DNA from: Xylanivirga thermophila
Lineage (GTDB): Bacteria > Bacillota > Clostridia > Caldicoprobacterales > Xylanivirgaceae
DNA length: 52,512 nucleotides
NCBI RefSeq assembly: GCF_004138105.1
Contig: NZ_RXHQ01000012.1
Location: 1-52,512 of the forward strand
Reading direction: 5' to 3'
Shown here: one piece after another, positions 7,796 through 13,273 of the stretch
How the letters are laid out: each line of letters begins with the position of its first letter
Position numbering within the stretch: the stretch's first letter is position 1
Position numbers and translations under genes: made by a program
The notes under the pieces: generated by a model
Told to the model about the DNA's origin: nothing
What the model saw: the letters and a program-made list of their open reading frames with translations, nothing else
Database searches by the model: none

Positions 7796-7858
7796 TCAAA
7801 GTTTTTCTTCGTAATATCCACCCATTTGCTCAAAAATTAACTTTTGTTCAGTAGACAT
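7796..7858 (-). CDS. Possible 20-residue peptide resembling a TnpV N-terminus
   Basis: ATG at 7858 opens a 20-codon frame (MSTEQKLIFEQMGGYYEEKL, stop TGA at 7796). The LIFEQMGG stretch resembles the first residues of TnpV-type mobile-element proteins, from memory. Either it is a truncated remnant or it is a short peptide; the ribosome binding site is poor. Another very short frame (about 10 codons) with a better AAAGGAG lies just upstream. Confidence 0.25.
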   Translation of the reverse strand: MSTEQKLIFEQMGGYYEEKL

Positions 7859-7981
7859 AAGTTAGTTTCACTGTTTGTTCTACTAAATACTTTTTTCTTC
7901 TGGTGTAATGCTCATGACATAACTCCTTTCTGGCTTAAATGCCTTTACAAACTCTTGTTTACTGCTGCTTATTTTATTCAA

Positions 7982-8099
7982 ACATCCAACCCGACCACAC
8001 AACCTCAAGGATTTACGAAAAAACATCTAAATCGACCACTCGTGAACGCCGACATCTAATCCGACCACTCGCCAAGCCATGACATCTAACCTGACCACT
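7982..8099. repeat. Family A four-repeat array (copy 2), between modules 2 and 3
   Basis: Units start at 7982, 8023, 8052 and 8082 (steps 41, 29, 30, the same as copy 1). The region 7982-8150 aligns with 6906-7074 over its full length, roughly 85 percent identical by eye, in direct orientation. The two copies flank module 3, so homologous or site-specific recombination between them would excise that module as a circle. Confidence 0.85.
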
Positions 8100-8123
8100 T
8101 GACTATCAAATACTGCTATTATG

Positions 8124-8150
8124 GACTTGTTTCCACGAAGCGATATTTTC
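8124..8150. other. GTTTCC element after family A array 2
   Basis: GACTTGTTTCCACGAAGC then GATATTTTC starts 25 bases beyond the last repeat, the same offset as in copy 1 (7048). It differs from copy 1 at one base (A for G after TTTCC). It reads DLFPRS on the plus strand, close to the D-(M/L)-F-P-R-T found before HVE in RumA proteins. Confidence 0.55.
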
Positions 8151-8220
8151 ATAATTTTACTCTATGGGTTTCATACCCATGCGTACTAAAAGCCTTAATA
8201 TATAAGGGTTTTCAGCAAAC

Positions 8221-8262
8221 TCAATCTTTCACCTTCGACATCAAGACTACGCACTCAACGTG
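8221..8262 (-). pseudogene. Orphan 3' end of a RumA/RlmD-family gene (HVECVVLMSKVKD, stop)
   Basis: Minus-strand codons from CAC 8262 to TGA 8221 read HVECVVLMSKVKD, stop. This is clearly the C-terminus of a RumA-type methyltransferase but has no upstream gene body; AAAAACTT precedes it exactly as in the 4583 remnant. It marks the outer junction of the recombinase 2 module. Confidence 0.78.
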
Positions 8263-8269
8263 AAGTTTT

Positions 8270-8372
8270 TAGGCTATTTCACACTTTCCAAAAATGCAGC
8301 AAGAATGCTGTGTTTATGCTGGTTTGATATCCATCCTGTCCTCTCGCTAAATAATTCTCGATTAGGCTATTT
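8270..8372. repeat. 103-base block downstream of recombinase 2, bounded by TAGGCTATTT
   Basis: TAGGCTATTT occurs at 8270-8279 and 8363-8372, 93 bases apart as in the 4591 block. It contains CAGCAAGAATGCTG, which can fold, and one degenerate family A repeat (ATATCCATCCTGTCC at 8327). Retention of the same block behind recombinases 2 and 3 argues that it is a functional cassette end. Confidence 0.7.
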
Positions 8373-8399
8373 GATTTTACGTCTTTAAAAATTTGTGCT

Positions 8400-8732
8400 T
8401 TATATTCCTAAGATTGTAAATACTCCTTCATTTTCGAATACATTTTTTACCCAAGCAGCAGCTTCAGTAAGGGCTGGTTTTGCTTCAGTATCCAATTGCG
8501 ATGCATAATCAAGTATAGCTTCCCATTGCGATTGATTAACTTGTGTTTCTCCATATGGATCATAGTCAGGAAGAACTGCGGTAAATGCTTTATATAGTTG
8601 TAACTCTTCAAGAGTATCATCATGCAATAGTATTGAATCTGATTTCCAGAAGGTTTTACCGTCCCATTTCCCTTTGTAAAATTCATGATAACATGTTCCC
8701 ACACGGTCACTTACATAACAAAAATATTTCAT
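8400..8732 (-). CDS. Hypothetical protein, cargo of module 2
   Basis: A 110-residue soluble protein (MKYFCYVSDRVGTCYHEFYK; then LHDDTLEELQLYKAFTAVLP and a C-terminal helix AAAWVKNVFENEGVF). No membrane segment, signal or known motif. GAGGTG precedes ATG 8732 at good spacing. It lies between recombinase 2 and the cassette end, the position a cargo gene takes in module 1 as well. The function is unknown. Confidence 0.7.
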   Translation of the reverse strand: MKYFCYVSDRVGTCYHEFYKGKWDGKTFWKSDSILLHDDTLEELQLYKAFTAVLPDYDPYGETQVNQSQWEAILDYASQLDTEAKPALTEAAAWVKNVFENEGVFTILGI

Positions 8733-8773
8733 AAATGCACCTCGCTAGATATAAAAAACTCCCTTTTCTAAAT

Positions 8774-9697
8774 CTACTTCTTCGAACTGTATTTTTTGCT
8801 TTTTCGCTTACTTCCTTTTTCGTCCTCGATAACATTGCTTCGATGCTGTTTTTCAATCTGCACCGCTTGGAAAGTTTCCTTTGAAACTATTGCAGGATTG
8901 TTATTCTCTGCCTGATAATATGAATCGTGTTTTCCGTTATCCAACAACCGAACGGTGCCCGTATATTTTTCATTACTGAGCATTACGTCAATTGTTCTCT
9001 TAGGCCAAGTTGACTTCCCGGTAGGGGATTTGATCCCCAGCCGTTCCAGATCTTTCACAATACCTAAAACGCTTTTACCCTGAAGATAGAGGTTATATAT
9101 TAAACGAACATTTTTTGCTTCTTCCTCATTAATGACCAGATTACCATCTTCGTCATTATAATACCCATAGCATTTTCTATTATAAAGCTTTGAGGTACCT
9201 TGCGCAGCACGTTGTTTGATTCCCCACTTAATATTTTCACTGCGTGATTCGTTCTCTGCCTGCGCTATTGATTCGATTATGGAAATCATGAGATCATTAT
9301 CCGTATCAGCTGTATCAAGCACTTCCTGTTCAAATATAACGCGAACGCCAAGATTTTTTAGCTGGTTCAAGGCATCAAGAATCTCTACAGTGTCTCGACC
9401 AAATCTGCTGATGCTCTTGGTTAGGATAATTTCTATATCATGAGACTTACAGTCCTGCAGCATACGAAAAAACTCTTTGCGGGAAGAACCTGTCTTGCTT
9501 GAAGTAATATCTATATACACATCTACTAATAACCATTTGGGATTAGCTGCTGTCAATCTTGTTAGCGCCGATACTTGGGCTGTAAGACTTTTTAACTGAT
9601 CAGCACTGCTTGTGCTCACACGACAGTAAATGCCTACTCGCTTTTCCCGTTTAGGAGGCAATGGTGGTATGAAATGAATTGTTTTATTATCAGGCAC
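8774..9697 (-). CDS. Short serine recombinase 2
   Basis: 307 residues. The resolvase domain (about 18-165) has the catalytic serine in YCRVSTSS (Ser28) and ISRFGRDTVEILDAL; the Recombinase domain (about 180-260) follows. The protein stops at KSKKYSSKK with no zinc ribbon or coiled coil, exactly like its two paralogues. It starts at GTG 9697 with GAAGGAGG seven bases upstream. Roughly 87 percent identical to recombinase 3 and about three quarters identical to recombinase 1 by eye. It lies between a WapI-like immunity gene and a hypothetical gene, with a family A array on either side. It probably moves family A cassettes. Confidence 0.9.
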   Translation of the reverse strand: MPDNKTIHFIPPLPPKREKRVGIYCRVSTSSADQLKSLTAQVSALTRLTAANPKWLLVDVYIDITSSKTGSSRKEFFRMLQDCKSHDIEIILTKSISRFGRDTVEILDALNQLKNLGVRVIFEQEVLDTADTDNDLMISIIESIAQAENESRSENIKWGIKQRAAQGTSKLYNRKCYGYYNDEDGNLVINEEEAKNVRLIYNLYLQGKSVLGIVKDLERLGIKSPTGKSTWPKRTIDVMLSNEKYTGTVRLLDNGKHDSYYQAENNNPAIVSKETFQAVQIEKQHRSNVIEDEKGSKRKSKKYSSKK

Positions 9698-9718
9698 GAC
9701 AATACCTCCTTCGAAAAA

Positions 9719-10243
9719 TTATCCGTAAATAATTCCTTTATTAATCATCTCAGTAATCGTTTCGCTTTGCTTATCAATACTACCCATAATCATTTCTAAA
9801 TAATTGAGAAGATGTTCGATATCATCCCTATCAAATTCCATAGATAAATAATTATTTGTTAATCCATCGTTCCAAAATAAAACAACCCATTCCATTGAAA
9901 TATCTTCTATTTCATGGCCCTCTCGGACATATATGTATCTTGGATCGTTTCTTAAGTCTTTCTTGGGGTGCAATATAAATTTAAAGTCTGGTTCAATGCA
10001 CTCTATCTCTGTTATTTCGTTAAATCCATCATTAAGCAGCTTTTGTAAACTTTCTGCCAATGTTTGAATCTCACATGTTAAAAGCAACTCATCATTTTCA
10101 ATCATATAGTTTAGCCAGTTTTTTGATGCTAAGGAAAGACTAGTTCTGCACCATTGTGAATCCCAGTTTTCGGTAGGCGAAGGCTGATAACCACTAATCT
10201 GTATTTGAAAAACAATTCCGTCTAGATCAAGTTTTAACCACAT
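9719..10243 (-). CDS. WapI-like immunity family protein (cargo of module 2)
   Basis: A 174-residue acidic soluble protein. The opening MWLKLDLDGIVFQIQISGYQ, the WDSQWC word, a central EPDFKFIL strand and the late ...NDGLTNNYLSMEF...LLNYLEM pattern resemble WapI-type immunity proteins of polymorphic toxins. The assignment is from family memory and is not certain. AAGGGAT precedes ATG 10243. No complete toxin gene lies next to it; a short open stretch just upstream (about 10333-10260, ending NLIDLAKGIYK) could be the stub of one. An orphan immunity gene is a common passenger of mobile cassettes. Confidence 0.5.
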   Translation of the reverse strand: MWLKLDLDGIVFQIQISGYQPSPTENWDSQWCRTSLSLASKNWLNYMIENDELLLTCEIQTLAESLQKLLNDGFNEITEIECIEPDFKFILHPKKDLRNDPRYIYVREGHEIEDISMEWVVLFWNDGLTNNYLSMEFDRDDIEHLLNYLEMIMGSIDKQSETITEMINKGIIYG

Positions 10244-10263
10244 TGAAATCCCTTCCTTTCATT

Positions 10264-10291
10264 TATATATCCCTTTTGCTAAGTCTATCAA
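10264..10291 (-). promoter_or_regulatory. Candidate promoter of module 2
   Basis: TTGATA (10291-10286) and TATATA (10269-10264) on the minus strand are 16 bases apart, close upstream of the WapI-like gene. The leader would be short (about 12-15 bases). A match this loose in AT-rich DNA is only suggestive. Confidence 0.3.
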
Positions 10292-10361
10292 GTTAGGATA
10301 ATTAACATATTCGCAAAATTCAGATATGTTGATTAGCCTATTTCTCCAACTTATAACCCCA

Positions 10362-10478
10362 ATATCCAACCTGACCACACAACCTAAAAAAGTCCGAAAA
10401 AACATCCAACCTGACCACTCGCGAAGGCTGACATCTAACTCGACCACACGCCGAGCTATGACATCTAAATCGCTCTGT
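10362..10478. repeat. Family A four-repeat array (copy 3), between modules 1 and 2
   Basis: Units start at 10362 (ATATCCAACCTGACCAC), 10402, 10431 and 10461 (steps 40, 29, 30). The last unit decays after ACATCTAAATCG. The inter-unit word CGCGAAGGCTG is identical to copy 1. TAGCCTATTT sits 22 bases before it, as TAGCCTATT sits 21 bases before copy 1. Confidence 0.82.
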
Positions 10479-10480
10479 CA

Positions 10481-10549
10481 CAAGCAAATTTGCTTGCTTC
10501 GACCTGTTTCCACGAAGCAAAAATCACGCAATTTCTGAGCAGTGATTTT
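10481..10549. other. Cluster of palindromes around the GTTTCC element
   Basis: There are three structures in a row. CAAGCAAATTTGCTTG is a perfect 16-base palindrome (10481-10496). GCTTCG pairs with CGAAGC (10496-10501 and 10513-10518) around ACCTGTTTCCA. AAAATCAC pairs with GTGATTTT (10520-10527 and 10542-10549). The middle one presents GACCTGTTTCC in its loop, as the 4448 hairpin presents part of GATATGTTTCC. A folded attachment site or a terminator would both explain this. Confidence 0.55.
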
Positions 10550-10596
10550 CGACCACAAAACCCCGAAAAGCCCTTATATCAAGCCCTTTTCACACC

Positions 10597-10638
10597 CTAC
10601 TCTTTTACCCTTGACATCAAGACAACACACTCAACGTG
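10597..10638 (-). pseudogene. Orphan 3' end of a RumA/RlmD-family gene (HVECVVLMSRVKE, stop)
   Basis: Minus-strand codons from CAC 10638 to TAG 10597 read HVECVVLMSRVKE, stop. The intact rlmD 2.6 kb away ends HVETVVLMSRV, and both share the DNA word TTGATGTCAAGGGTA. It starts right after GTATTT at the module edge. This is the best preserved of the three remnants and may be the chromosome's original rlmD end displaced by module 1. Confidence 0.8.
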
Positions 10639-10711
10639 AAATACTTAGGCTATTTATGGAATAAGTCAATAAATCGTAAGATATCTTTATTTATCAATGT
10701 TTACTCGTCGT

Positions 10712-10807
10712 TTTTCTTTTCTATGTCATCTATGCTTACCTTTAAGAAAGTAGGCTATTTTCTTTTCTATGTCATCTATGCTTACCTTTAAGAAAGTAGG
10801 CTATTTT
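10712..10807. repeat. 46-base tandem duplication ending in TAGGCTATTT
   Basis: The segment 10712-10761 is repeated exactly at 10758-10807 (period 46). Each copy runs from TTTTCTTTTCTATG through AAGAAAG to TAGGCTATTTT, giving decamers at 10751 and 10797. Perfect identity means it is recent, arising by slippage or by recombinase action at the decamer. Confidence 0.9.
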
Positions 10808-10845
10808 GTTTTTATGCTTCAAAAGACCCTGTAAGCTAGGTTTTA

Positions 10846-11712
10846 TCATTGAGAATATAATTGGACAATAACCACTTCTGGCCTGTTATTAATTCTTACA
10901 GGAATTATGCTGTTTCCAATACCACGACTGACAATCATCGTAGTATTGGCTTCATGATATTCTCCTGCATCATATTTTGGGAAAAACCCCTGATTTGGAG
11001 CAATAACGCCCCCTATAAAAGGAATTCTGAACTGCCCGCCATGTGCATGACCACTGAGAACTAAATCAATGTCATTTTTTACATATACTCCAAAGAATTC
11101 TGGTCTGTGCGACAATAAAATCTTGAACCCATCTTTTAAATTCATATTGTAAAGTTTAGCCTCTAGCATGCTCTCTTGAAGGTAAGGAGCCTGATCTGAA
11201 AAATCAGGATCGTCCAAACCAATCAGTTGAATGCTGTCTTTATCATTCGATATTGTAATCACCTCATCACGTAATACAGTGACACCTGCGTCGAGCAATT
11301 GTTCTTCCAGTTCATAGTAGATATCTCCAATCCATGCCTCATGGTTGCCTGTCACATAATAGCACGGAGAAATTTTTACCGCCTGTTGAATAAACTTTAT
11401 TGCAATGTCTATGTCCATGTGATTTGAATCTACCAGATCACCAGTAATAACAATGATATCAGGATTCTCCTCTTTCAAGATTTTAATTGTTTTCGAATTA
11501 TCCTCTCCAAATTCTGAATTATGCAAATCTGCAATCTGTGCAATCTTATATCCTTCAAATGCAACTGGCAAACGCTCCAAAGTTATCTTATAACGAGTGG
11601 TGCCTACTGTAAGATTACCCCAGACGGTTATACCTCCAAAAACAGCCAATAAGATTAGAATTGTAATTATGATGATTCTTTTTGATTTATTATTATTTTT
11701 CATTTTTTTCAA
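10846..11712 (-). CDS. Membrane-anchored calcineurin-like metallophosphoesterase (YkuE-type)
   Basis: About 288 residues: one N-terminal membrane anchor (KRIIIITILILLAVFGGI) then a calcineurin-like metallophosphoesterase domain. All metal-binding motifs are present: DLH (about 62), GDLVD (91), GNHE (122), SHRPE and a final SGHAHGGQ. It resembles YkuE/YaeI proteins, lipid-phosphate or related phosphoesterases acting at the outer membrane face. I start at TTG 11712, nine bases after GGAGG; ATG 11703 is the alternative. The gene begins 29 bases after the recombinase 1 stop, inside the cassette, so it is cargo rather than core genome. Confidence 0.85.
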   Translation of the reverse strand: MKKMKNNNKSKRIIIITILILLAVFGGITVWGNLTVGTTRYKITLERLPVAFEGYKIAQIADLHNSEFGEDNSKTIKILKEENPDIIVITGDLVDSNHMDIDIAIKFIQQAVKISPCYYVTGNHEAWIGDIYYELEEQLLDAGVTVLRDEVITISNDKDSIQLIGLDDPDFSDQAPYLQESMLEAKLYNMNLKDGFKILLSHRPEFFGVYVKNDIDLVLSGHAHGGQFRIPFIGGVIAPNQGFFPKYDAGEYHEANTTMIVSRGIGNSIIPVRINNRPEVVIVQLYSQ

Positions 11713-11741
11713 TCCAAATAACCTCCATAAATCCAAATTTG

Positions 11742-12668
11742 CTATTTTCTCTTAGAACTGTACTTTTTATTTTTTCTCTGGTTGCCATCTTCACCCTTTA
11801 TAACATTACTTCTATTTGCCTTCTCAATCTGTACTGCCTTAAACTGTTCATCACTTATAATAGAAGGATTATTATCTTCAGAAATATAATGAGCTTCGTA
11901 CTTCCCTGAATTTAATAGTCGAACTATTCCTATATATTTTTCATTACTTAACATTACATCAATTGTCCTTTTACTCCACTTATCTTTTCCAGTTGGGGAT
12001 TTAATACCAAGCTTTTCTAACTCTTCAATTATTCCTATAATACTTTTGCCTTGAAGGTAAAAATCAAATATTAGCTGTACATTTTTAGCCTCTTCATCAT
12101 CTATAATAAGACTGCCATCAACATCATTTTTATAGCCATAACATTTACGGTTATACAGCTTTGAAGTGCCTTGTGCCGCTCTTTGTTTAATACCCCATTT
12201 TATATTATCACTTCTAGATTCATTTTCCGCCTGTGCAATAGCTTCGATGATAGATATCATAAGGTCACTATCTGTATTTGCAGTATCTAGATCTTCTTGC
12301 TCAAATATTACACGAACTCCTAACGTTTTTAGTTGATTTAATGCTTCAAGTGTATCCACTGTATCTCTACCAAATCGGCTAATACTCTTAGTGAGTATTA
12401 TATCTAGATTATGGGAGTTGCAATCTTCAAGCATACGAGAGAACTCTTTGCGAGAAGAACCGGTTTTCCCAGAGGCAATATCCATATAAACATCAACAAG
12501 TAACCATTGAGGCGTGGCCGCAGTTACCCTTGTAAGGGCAGATACTTGAGCAGTAAGGCTTTTCAATTGTTCAAAACTATTACTACTGACCCGGCAGTAA
12601 ATACCTACTCTTTTCTCTCGTTTTGGAGGTTTAGGTGGTATAAAATGAACTTTTGGGTTTTTAGACAT
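11742..12668 (-). CDS. Short serine recombinase 1 (rlmD-proximal)
   Basis: 308 residues with the resolvase domain (catalytic serine in YCRVSS, Ser28; ISRFGRDTVDTLEAL) and Recombinase domain (YGYKNDVDGSLIIDDEEAK). It ends KNKKYSSKRK without zinc ribbon or coiled coil. GGAGG lies seven bases before ATG 12668. It is the most divergent of the three (about three quarters identical by eye), and its DNA is visibly richer in A and T. It is the only one whose upstream array is family B (13076-13132), which fits a different site preference. It lies 24 bases after a small membrane protein gene. Confidence 0.9.
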   Translation of the reverse strand: MSKNPKVHFIPPKPPKREKRVGIYCRVSSNSFEQLKSLTAQVSALTRVTAATPQWLLVDVYMDIASGKTGSSRKEFSRMLEDCNSHNLDIILTKSISRFGRDTVDTLEALNQLKTLGVRVIFEQEDLDTANTDSDLMISIIEAIAQAENESRSDNIKWGIKQRAAQGTSKLYNRKCYGYKNDVDGSLIIDDEEAKNVQLIFDFYLQGKSIIGIIEELEKLGIKSPTGKDKWSKRTIDVMLSNEKYIGIVRLLNSGKYEAHYISEDNNPSIISDEQFKAVQIEKANRSNVIKGEDGNQRKNKKYSSKRK

Positions 12669-12692
12669 GTTCTACCTCCAAATTAATATTTT

Positions 12693-12953
12693 TTATAAAC
12701 AATCAACATAAAAAGTATTATTAATTTCTTTCATTTTCTTTTTTATTAATAACTTAAGAATAATAGCAATAAATATTATTACAGCAGTACCCCACCCATA
12801 TACTTGAATACTCATGTGCCAAGGTGTCGATTGAATCTCATATAAACCTGGATTATTTCTAAAATCAAAATATGTATATATACTATGAGCAATAAACACA
12901 CCGATAAATGAACCAATTAAACAATTCAAGAAATTATTTATTTTTTTAAACAT
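12693..12953 (-). CDS. Small two-helix membrane protein
   Basis: An 86-residue protein with two membrane segments (about 8-28, FLNCLIGSFIGVFIAHSIY; about 52-72, VYGWGTAVIIFIAIILKLLI) and a lysine-rich cytoplasmic end. Start at ATG 12953 behind GTGGGGATC; a TTG 18 bases upstream is possible. It is the first gene of module 1, between its promoter and the recombinase gene, and resembles small uncharacterised Clostridia membrane proteins. No function is assigned. Confidence 0.7.
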   Translation of the reverse strand: MFKKINNFLNCLIGSFIGVFIAHSIYTYFDFRNNPGLYEIQSTPWHMSIQVYGWGTAVIIFIAIILKLLIKKKMKEINNTFYVDCL

Positions 12954-12996
12954 GCTGATCCCCACTTCCAATTCATATAAAATAAAGCCTTAAAAT

Positions 12997-13024
12997 TTTA
13001 TAAACGTACACACTGACTATTCAA
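12997..13024 (-). promoter_or_regulatory. Promoter of module 1
   Basis: TTGAAT (13024-13019) and TATAAA (13002-12997) on the minus strand are 16 bases apart, about 45 bases before the membrane protein start. It lies just inside TAGGCTATTT (13053). Confidence 0.45.
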
Positions 13025-13075
13025 CATATAGCAAAACATTATTTATGATATGTAGGCTATTTAAAATATCTTATC

Positions 13076-13132
13076 ACATCTATCCTATCTCCACAACCCT
13101 ACCAATCCATCTAATCTGTCAACTCAACCCTA
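13076..13132. repeat. Family B repeat pair beside rlmD
   Basis: Units are at 13076 (ACATCTATCCTATCTCC, then ACAACCCTA) and 13109 (ATCTAATCTGTCAACTCAAC, then CCTA). The spacing equals that of the 4356 pair (31 bases once aligned), and the second unit is identical to the one at 4389. The two family B pairs therefore bracket the 8.7 kb that contain modules 1-4. Confidence 0.75.
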
Positions 13133-13149
13133 TGGCAATTTTAGTCTTT

Positions 13150-13160
13150 GATATGTTTCC
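13150..13160. other. GATATGTTTCC element beside rlmD
   Basis: Eighteen bases after the family B pair. The identical 11 bases occur in rlmD itself on the other strand (13330-13320, codons for DMFP), so the gene and the element carry inverted copies about 160 bases apart. That is what two arms of a serine-recombinase attachment site could look like. Confidence 0.5.
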
Positions 13161-13175
13161 TCAACCACTAAAAAT

Positions 13176-13242
13176 AAGGGTTTCCCAGCATTATCAGCTC
13201 TAGAAAATAATCTAGAAAAACTAACTACACTTGGAAACCCTT
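13176..13242 (-). terminator. Hairpin after rlmD
   Basis: AAGGGTTTCC (13176-13185) pairs with GGAAACCCTT (13233-13242). On the minus strand the stem is followed by ATTTTTAG. The 47-base loop can fold further through TCTAGA repeats. It probably terminates the dnaE-to-rlmD transcript and shields it from the island. Confidence 0.5.
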
Positions 13243-13273
13243 GATTTATCAATGTTTTAAATACACCTTATTT

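Larger units (their letters stand above)
7769..8399. other. Gene-poor stretch between modules 2 and 3
   Basis: These 631 bases hold the possible TnpV-like peptide (7796-7858), the second family A array (7982-8099), the GTTTCC element (8124-8150) and a small hairpin (ATGGGT paired with ACCCAT near 8165-8178). They also hold a terminator-like CCTTA/TAAGG stem near 8190-8210, an orphan RumA tail (8221-8262) and the 103-base TAGGCTATTT block (8270-8372). No other gene is credible. Confidence 0.75.
10244..10845. other. Gene-free stretch between modules 1 and 2
   Basis: These 602 bases hold the candidate promoter, TAGCCTATTT (10334-10343), the third family A array (10362-10478) and three palindromic structures (10481-10549). 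They also hold an orphan RumA tail (10597-10638), TAGGCTATTT (10646-10655) and a 46-base tandem duplication carrying two more TAGGCTATTT copies (10712-10807). Open frames through the array are repeat artefacts. Confidence 0.75.
12954..13273. other. Gene-free junction between rlmD and module 1
   Basis: These 320 bases contain the module 1 promoter, TAGGCTATTT (13053-13062), two family B repeats (13076-13132), GATATGTTTCC (13150-13160) and a long-loop hairpin (13176-13242), then the rlmD stop. This is the inner boundary of the whole island. Confidence 0.8.

Noticed and set aside
7844-8059. Plus-strand open frame of 71 codons overlapping the second repeat array
   Set aside because: It runs against the possible TnpV-like peptide and into the repeats, with no ribosome binding site and no plausible product.
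6906-8099. Spaced direct repeats as a CRISPR array
   Set aside because: Only four units per array, gaps of about 11-23 bases that are partly shared between arrays, no cas genes, and the same uneven spacing in every copy. This does not fit CRISPR.
10259-10538. Open frames of 60-70 codons running through the third repeat array on both strands
   Set aside because: They cover the repeats and hairpins, have no proper ribosome binding site, and read repeat-derived peptides. They are artefacts.
4702-12668. The three recombinases as truncated pseudogenes of large serine integrases
   Set aside because: All three have intact starts, ribosome binding sites and catalytic residues, and end at the same residue despite many differences. 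Independent decay would not do that.
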